Source: an uncultured Flavobacteriales bacterium
GTDB taxonomy: Bacteria > Bacteroidota > Bacteroidia > Flavobacteriales_D > Sanyastnellaceae
Direction of reading: 5' to 3'
Length of the DNA stretch: 18,312 bases
NCBI GenBank assembly: GCA_937996585.1
Contig: CALKUW010000242.1
Coordinates: 1 to 18,312, forward strand
Both the position numbers and the translations under genes were made by a program. The notes beneath the pieces were generated by a model, which saw only the letters and a list, made by a program, of their open reading frames with translations, was not told the DNA's origin and ran no database searches. Shown here in pieces: positions 16,801 through 18,312 of the stretch; the first letter of the stretch is position 1, and every line of letters starts with the position of its first letter.

Positions 16801-18312
16801 CGAGGTCGGTACACTGGTCGAGCTCGTCGCAGACACCATCGGCATCCACGTCATTGAGGCAGTTGCCTTCGCAATCGACGTTGGCGGCGGCAGGGTAGGT
16901 GCAGTTGCCGTCATCCTCGGTTGCCGTCGCATCATAGTTGCAGGCCTCCTCATCGGTACAACCCTGCACCTCGTCCTCGTCGCAGATGCCGTCTTCGTCG
17001 GCGTCATTGAAGCAGTTGCCCGCACAGTCCACAAAGTCGGACGTGGGGAAGGTGCAGGATGCGTCATCATCCGTAGCCGCCGCATCGTAGTTGCATGCTG
17101 AAGCGTCGGTACAACCGGCGATCTCGTTTTCATCGCAGATTCCGTCGCCGTCGGCGTCATTCAGGCATGCACCATTGCAATCGAGGTAATCCTCCGCAGG
17201 GTAGGTGCAACTGCCATCATCCAGCGTGGCGTCGGCGTCGTAGTTGCATGCACCTTCAGTCGTGCATCCCGCACAGCTCGTGTAGTCACAGCTGGTGTCG
17301 TCGTCGGTCGCAGCTTCATCGTAGTTGCATGCGGTGGCATCGGTACAACCGGGGATCTCGTCCTCATCACAAATGAGGTCGCCATCGGCATCGTTCAAGC
17401 ACGCGCCGTCACAGTCGAGGCCGGGGTCGGCGAAGGTGCAGTCGCCGGCGTCGGTTGCCGTGCTGTCGTAGTTGCACGCTGTCTCGTCCTGGCAGCCGAG
17501 GACCTCGTCCTCGTCGCAGATCCCGTCTTCGTCGGCATCGTTGAGGCAGTTGCCGTCACAATCCAAACCGGCTTCGGCGAAGGTGCAGGAGTTGTTGTCG
17601 TCGGTGGCTGCCGCATCGAAGTTGCAAGCGGTGGCATCGGTACAACCTGCGATCTCGTCCTCATCACAAATGAGGTCGCCATCGGCATCGTTCAAGCAGT
17701 TGCCATCACAATCCAGGCCGGCTTCGGCGAAGGTGCAGGAGTTGTTGTCGTCGGTGGCTGCCGCATCGAAGTTGCAAGCGGTGGCATCGGTACAACCTGC
17801 GATCTCATTCTCGTCGCAGACACCATCGCCATCGGCATCGTTGAGGCAGTTGCCATCACAATCCAGGCCGGCTTCGGCGAAGGTGCAGGAACTGTCGTCA
17901 TCGGTGGCTGCCGCATCAAAGTTGCAGGCGGAAGCGTCAGTACAGCCCGCAATCTCGTTTTCATCGCAGATCCCGTCTTCGTCGGCATCGTTGAGGCAGT
18001 TGCCGTCACAATCCAGACCGGGGTCGGCGAAGGTGCAGTCGCCGGCATCGGTTGCCGTGCTGTCGTAATTGCACGCTGTCTCGTCCTGGCAGCCGAGGAC
18101 CTCGTCCTCGTCACAGATCCCGTCTTCGTCGGCATCGTTCAGGCAGTTGCCGTCGCAATCCAACCCGGCCTCGGCGTAGGTGCAGGAGCTGTCGTCATCG
18201 GTAGCCGCAGCATCAAAGTTGCATGCGGAAGCGTCAGTACAACCCGCAATCTCGTCCTCATCACAGATGCCGTCTTCGTCGGCATCGTTCAGGCAGTTGC
18301 CGTCGCAATCCA
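7844..18312 (-). CDS. Giant secreted multidomain repeat protein, C-terminal 3488 residues (5' end outside window)
   Basis: The frame is open from the right edge of the window to the TGA at 7844-7846. A nominal TTG start at 18163 is false, because the same repeat continues in frame upstream of it, so the gene is 5'-truncated by the window. Order from the N-terminal side: GCTD/thrombospondin-3-like array (18312-16754); a Cys-rich cap; a HYR-like half-repeat holding domain A (16501-15962); 26 complete HYR/Ig-like repeats (15844-9056); a last HYR repeat split by domain B (8848-8300); a Gly-rich linker; and a T9SS sorting domain (8110-7847). HYR repeats are beta-sandwiches common in adhesive extracellular proteins. 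No catalytic motif is seen. A calcium- and disulfide-stabilised adhesin or fibre is the likeliest role, which is inference. Confidence 0.93.
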   Translation of the reverse strand, partial: DCDGNCLNDADEDGICDEDEIAGCTDASACNFDAAATDDDSSCTYAEAGLDCDGNCLNDADEDGICDEDEVLGCQDETACNYDSTATDAGDCTFADPGLDCDGNCLNDADEDGICDENEIAGCTDASACNFDAAATDDDSSCTFAEAGLDCDGNCLNDADGDGVCDENEIAGCTDATACNFDAAATDDNNSCTFAEAGLDCDGNCLNDADGDLICDEDEIAGCTDATACNFDAAATDDNNSCTFAEAGLDCDGNCLNDADEDGICDEDEVLGCQDETACNYDSTATDAGDCTFADPGLDCDGACLNDADGDLICDEDEIPGCTDATACNYDEAATDDDTSCDYTSCAGCTTEGACNYDADATLDDGSCTYPAEDYLDCNGACLNDADGDGICDENEIAGCTDASACNYDAAATDDDASCTFPTSDFVDCAGNCFNDADEDGICDEDEVQGCTDEEACNYDATATEDDGNCTYPAAANVDCEGNCLNDVDADGVCDELDQCTDLGACNFADGNVACLYLDFCGECGGDGPAPGFNCDGTLISDSCDIACIVPSASLDTVVLSCFADLQNITCNPDLTAFNNCSQEQDITVSCNPQIGERELRSTCIASTANGIGDDGAIVLFGISMYGVESTYYVPSGEGLTFEEFAFSNTASLSGTVEGVTNPNEKWQVYIEFENGVTGADWPGGFKTAMTCTPTPDITDAWNIYTLKGDQSFLVGQGDLDGSLLALNHAPSNQYFGFQVGEMANDRNCNYGAGGWFGWEGYLWDPSMEVSGANGDVLVDLECTESANQNSLSCNQTASLLYTFVDPNCSNISQMEQVFVYDDNEAPTFNDAPADTVVYCGADLPALETLTAEDNCPGSEITVSFNGQALLDSLAPGCYTLERSWMASDDCGNQAFHFQTIQVVDTVAPVITGGENGFGECGADNAVALSAWLASRGGAEATDDCGEVSWSGPFMSGMDSGCGSTGSTTYTFTATDACGNSSSIDLSFEIVDTTPPAVTGLNDIAVACADYDENALYNIEATDACSSADELDIVIDSAVVTTGGCGFNMFRYYSVTDACDNVTYFEQSVSLYDSIPPVITITSCPDSALLEVDDLCAADTSVAALGALEISVSDNCDDAPVETITHEDVVTSDCAGHMLIERTWTAIAVDNCDRADTVSCVQIIEVLDLVGPTLEISCPDSALVAKDENCGADTSPSALGTPAILTEDLCGGAVVIDTAYADADTLDLCIGHYAFTRTWTITATDECGNATIAECAQHIEVEDQTAPLIAIEDTVTMACDLFMETELYGVSAADNCSAAELAIDSQTAGELSCAGSYLRTISATDSCGNVSTAEQVIILTDEEAPVLSITCPADTLLTVDALCEADTSAANLSFATAEASDNCGTPGVIVTYADAVETPCNGSMVIVRTWSATATDACSNATTVTCSQTITVNDVSKPALSIECPSDTTVYADAECAVAVGLEDVSLPGITVSDNCDSAPGLDISFVDSDTNTTCLGNYSFTRTWTVTATDDCDNDSTVTCSHTVSVEDTLAPIVTADIEVTMDCSVFHEDSLYAITATDNCSGAAIAISSNLEFSGACAGTYDRTYTITDSCGNSTTVDQLIHLTDSIAPEVEITCPAGDTLLVDLNCLADTSVTNLGMAEATCSDNCDNEPETTITYSDVLTPLCVGNTLLERTWMAVGEDHCGNTDTATCVQTVLLQDLIAPELTLTCPDTATVSLDAFCEAEAPASTTGEPSIETSDNCDGPVATSSSYVDSDTVSTCGNAFNFTRTWTVTATDSCGNTAEASCTQLIQVVDDTAPDWSGALLYTYAACDDLSDPTDPTQVPIGAVDNCDDALDYSITAQFFSGGCPGSWERIWTATDDCGNSSSISQFVVLFDMTAPVLECPDDTTLHLDAACAANLADSLTGTATASDNCSAVEDIEITYTDSLAGIDCAGDDDTPEGSRTILRTFSAMDNCENVTECVQTITLLDTLAPVGTVTGDTIACELYDAAAEYGSASGTDNCDSDVAYTWAEDSVLLGSCEGSYEVHRLYTFVDDCGNASEVMQTLVVVDETAPVITGDMVVIVACQNYEEDALVPYITATDNCGEVTIAITDMPFSGGCVQPAATFMREYIVSDDCGNTATFSQFVELVDTIPPTLLVNCPDSVELFSDAACDVDTDTSVTGMPDITAFDNCCVDIELTTTFEDGPADTLCLGSYTFTRTFTVTAEDDCFNTTTETCTQVITVTDSLPPTLLCPENLTVECDGAGNEAEWTAWLASAEATDGCSEAVIDTVVLETDSCGPTLERLVTFTATDACNNATSCSATFTIVDTTAPEVEPASDLTVQCDGEFNDADLDGWLLNNGGATASDSCSGDVTWSNNFDAVGLTPGCGATGSATVTFTATDACGNADSTTATFTIIDTIAPVFADTGYVFSIACDLYEEDALYVVTAEDECGISVITVESNLEGSGPCPGSWIRTYLATDACENTSTFTQTINLIDTVAPTFDFVPEDYTALCSEEHPLEMATASDNCTDSVEVSVVADTTAGDCPQAYTVTRTFTAEDACGLTTEATQVITIIDTVAPTFVEALPGDTTVNCHDVPAADVLTATDLCQEVLVVFTEDTTAGDCPQQYTLTRTWTTADDCANESVHVQTVTVQDTIAPAFDTPAGDLTVECDGAGNTGAYDAWVDSLAGAAASDLCGMVDWNHAVDTVIPACEGAVATTIVTFTAMDECGNASSTTAAFIIEDTTAPTAAADSLFMVMCADYNDSTAYALTTFDGCSDVNVDIADEPMAEGPCAGAFERTYTVSDACGNDTVLTQIVHLYDSIAPVFTHVPADTTLLCNEAWNLDSLGTAMAEDNCLGSVTISYSDSVIAADSLDVDCYVVDRLWTATDVCGNEKSVTQTITIADTLAPMLTIVYPADVTLVADENCAVDSDPTATGSPLANADDNCDLEVTIDIASTDSIAPTCGGAYELHRLWTIQAEDNCGNITTEMATQLIEVLDEGDPALTAEAPADQTILQTADCDVYLGTDSLGVPSHEVFDACDTNVTVDVTLSDSEAVYTCATEDSLAEGDYHFTRTFTLIATDACGNADTVEVSQMIHVLDQIAPQFTGTCDIENGSSIAACCEDHNGIVNIPDACEVSFTDNCDTEVDLTFTESTNGDYAPNDSVTRYCTSVVPEAFEDGETCNGLDPHSLRLFNLPSGGSEYYVATSPGSIEHRPDSTWVLTQSVMALDGSGGGWDIEVTYSAPMTWDEWSNQDIPTSFKRDCGDIIDDHENWEYRIMLSGSLIGTDNYEGNTFSLMHSPANQYYAFQLGLGANNMNNNFGYSGWFTYSGTFNGIPTMGSGDLFGDMDCCLPWSIDRTYLLVDDCGNSTTFQYAVDVNGGECLGDGDAEVSGNGGTDHTPGLLGGAGDLTVGKTPIRVTNLQPNPTNDWSQLGFEVTSNMRVTITMFTMDGVLVTQLFDGIAGPGVNHSLDIPADELQSGMYQIKLSNSDYMIVKKLLVTE
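7847..8110 (-). other. T9SS type A C-terminal sorting domain (giant protein)
   Basis: The last 88 residues run 'VTNLQPNPTNDWSQLGFEV', 'MRVTITMFTMDGVLV', 'GPGVNHSLDIPADELQSG', 'MYQIKLSNSDYMIVKKLLVT' and a final Glu. The N-P-x-x-(N/D) start, the central 'D..G' turn and the terminal 'KKLLV' strand are family hallmarks. It follows a Gly-rich linker (8200-8111), as is common before removable sorting domains. Confidence 0.93.
8300..8848 (-). other. Domain B: paralogue of domain A splitting the last HYR repeat
   Basis: The domain is 183 aa from the Cys of 'VTRYC' to 'DMDCC'. It contains SEYYVATSPG, 'GWDIEVTYSAPMTW', HSPANQYYAFQLG, NNNFGYSGWFTYSG and 'MGSGDLFGDMDC'. These align in order with domain A. 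The preceding text (DQIAP...TDNCDTEVDLTF) and the following text (IDRTYLLVDDCGNSTTFQ) are the two halves of one HYR repeat. Function unknown. Confidence 0.8.
9056..15844 (-). repeat. 26 complete HYR/Ig-like repeats
   Basis: Each repeat is 78-102 aa and begins at a D-x-x-A/G/P-P-like boundary (DTVAP, DSIPP, DLVGP and so on). It has a TAxDNC segment and then R-T-W/Y/F-x-x-T/A-D-x-C-x-N, and ends QxIxVxD. Four subtypes are visible. Y has AC.LYEEDALY-like text and is about 78-82 aa. L has CPxDxxLxxDxxCxADTS and is about 93-102 aa. W has ECDGxGN...AWL and is about 83-90 aa. P has PADTTVxC and is about 79-84 aa. Order from the N-terminal side: P W Y L L Y L L Y L L Y L Y Y L W W Y P P W Y P L L. 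The pattern fits the hyalin-repeat (HYR) family. Paired Cys in nearly every repeat suggests disulfide-stabilised beads. Confidence 0.92.
12926..15337 (-). repeat. Three-domain super-repeat (Y-L-L, three copies) in the HYR array
   Basis: HYR repeats 3-5, 6-8 and 9-11 form three blocks of 271, 266 and 267 aa with the same subtype order. Position 1 is the short Y type. Position 2 is a long L type ('LL.VD.LC.ADTS', 'RTW'). Position 3 is a long L type with 'Y.FTRTWT.TATD.C'. Repeats 4 and 10, six positions apart, share ERTW and SCVQ/TCVQ details. Repeats 12-13 (12398-12925) look like a partial, more diverged fourth block. Confidence 0.8.
15962..16501 (-). other. Domain A: about 180-aa domain inserted in a HYR-like repeat before the array
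   Basis: The domain runs from the Cys of 'STCIAST' to the Cys of 'VDLEC'. It contains STYYVPSGEG, 'KWQVYIEFENGV', HAPSNQYFGFQVG, a Cys/Asn-rich CNYGAGGWFGWEG segment and 'SGANGDVLVDLEC'. It resembles domain B of the same protein. Its flanks look like the two halves of one HYR repeat: 'LDTVVLSC...NNC' before it, and 'LLYTFVDPNC...QVFVYD' after it. It looks like a jelly-roll-type binding domain, but that is a guess, and I do not recognise a named family. Confidence 0.8.
17421..17565 (-). repeat. 145-bp near-identical segment, copy 1
   Basis: Compared by eye with the copy at 18018-18162, there are five single-base differences in 145 bp. All are synonymous, since both copies encode the same GCQDETACNYDSTATD unit and its flanks. 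The offset is 597 bp, equal to four modules (49+50+50+50 residues). Confidence 0.9.
17568..17656 (-). repeat. 89-bp perfect direct repeat, copy 1
   Basis: This segment is identical base for base to 17718-17806, offset by exactly one 150-bp module. It encodes the GCTDATACNFDAAATDDNNS part and the following linker. The identity ends sharply at 17657 and 17807. Confidence 0.9.
17718..17806 (-). repeat. 89-bp perfect direct repeat, copy 2
   Basis: This is the identical partner of 17568-17656. The next module toward higher coordinates (17868 onward) shares the frame and many residues but has diverged at several bases. Confidence 0.9.
18018..18162 (-). repeat. 145-bp near-identical segment, copy 2
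   Basis: This is the partner of 17421-17565, with five synonymous differences. It sits against the right end of the window, where the array continues, so further copies may exist outside. Confidence 0.9.

Larger units (their letters stand above)
16754..18312 (-). repeat. GCTD / thrombospondin-3-like module array of the giant protein
   Basis: Eleven modules are visible, and the array continues beyond the window. The main unit is 49-50 aa: DCDGNCLNDADxDGICDExE (Asp loops resembling thrombospondin type 3 calcium sites) followed by GCTDxxACNFDAAATDDxxSC and a TFAEAGL linker. A variant unit with GCQDETACNYDSTATDAGDC occurs twice, 199 residues apart. One short copy (GCTTEGACNYD) carries the SCA-type linker found in the 1229-aa protein. 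The last copy is degenerate (QCTDLGACNFADGNVAC) and runs into a cap with CGECGGDG. Expected properties are strongly acidic, disulfide-bonded and cation-binding. Confidence 0.93.

Overview
The window suggests a GC-rich member of the Bacteroidota, probably Flavobacteriales-like. The evidence is two very large secreted proteins that end in type IX secretion system (T9SS) type A sorting domains, long arrays of the Cys/Asp-rich 'GCTDxxACNYDxxATxDDGSC' module, weak Shine-Dalgarno signals, and a typical lipoamide dehydrogenase N-terminus. The taxonomic call is inference, because there is no rRNA or other marker gene.

Layout, left to right. (1) Positions 1-72, minus strand: the first 24 codons of dihydrolipoyl dehydrogenase, cut by the window edge. 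(2) A short divergent intergenic region, then 179-3070, plus strand: a secreted GH13 alpha-amylase-family enzyme. It has an N-terminal CBM48-like domain, two C-terminal starch-binding-like beta-sandwiches each preceded by a GCTD module, and a dockerin-like calcium-loop tail. (3) 3098-3883, plus strand: a small cytoplasmic endonuclease/exonuclease/phosphatase-family protein, closely following the amylase. (4) A bidirectional hairpin terminator at 3918-3941 between convergent genes. (5) 3962-7651, minus strand: a 1229-aa secreted protein with 16 GCTD modules and a T9SS domain. (6) A 192-bp gap with a strong hairpin. (7) 7844-18312, minus strand: the C-terminal 3488 residues of a giant secreted protein whose 5' end lies beyond the window. 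It comprises a GCTD/thrombospondin-3-like array, 26 complete HYR/Ig-like repeats, and a T9SS sorting domain. About 77% of the window (3962-18312) encodes these two minus-strand surface proteins.

How the genes relate. The three extracellular proteins share the GCTD module as a spacer or stalk, which suggests one cell-surface toolkit: a starch-degrading enzyme and two large, acidic, disulfide-rich and probably calcium-binding adhesin- or stalk-like proteins. No enzyme domain is visible in either large protein. A direct functional link between the amylase and the large proteins is not shown.

The most interesting structure is in the giant protein. A pair of paralogous domains of about 180 residues (called domain A and domain B here) brackets the HYR array. 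Each is inserted inside a HYR-like repeat that it splits. The array itself contains a three-domain super-repeat. The 1229-aa protein has a mirror-symmetric a-g-g-a domain order at its C-terminus. I found no tRNA, rRNA, mobile element or CRISPR array.
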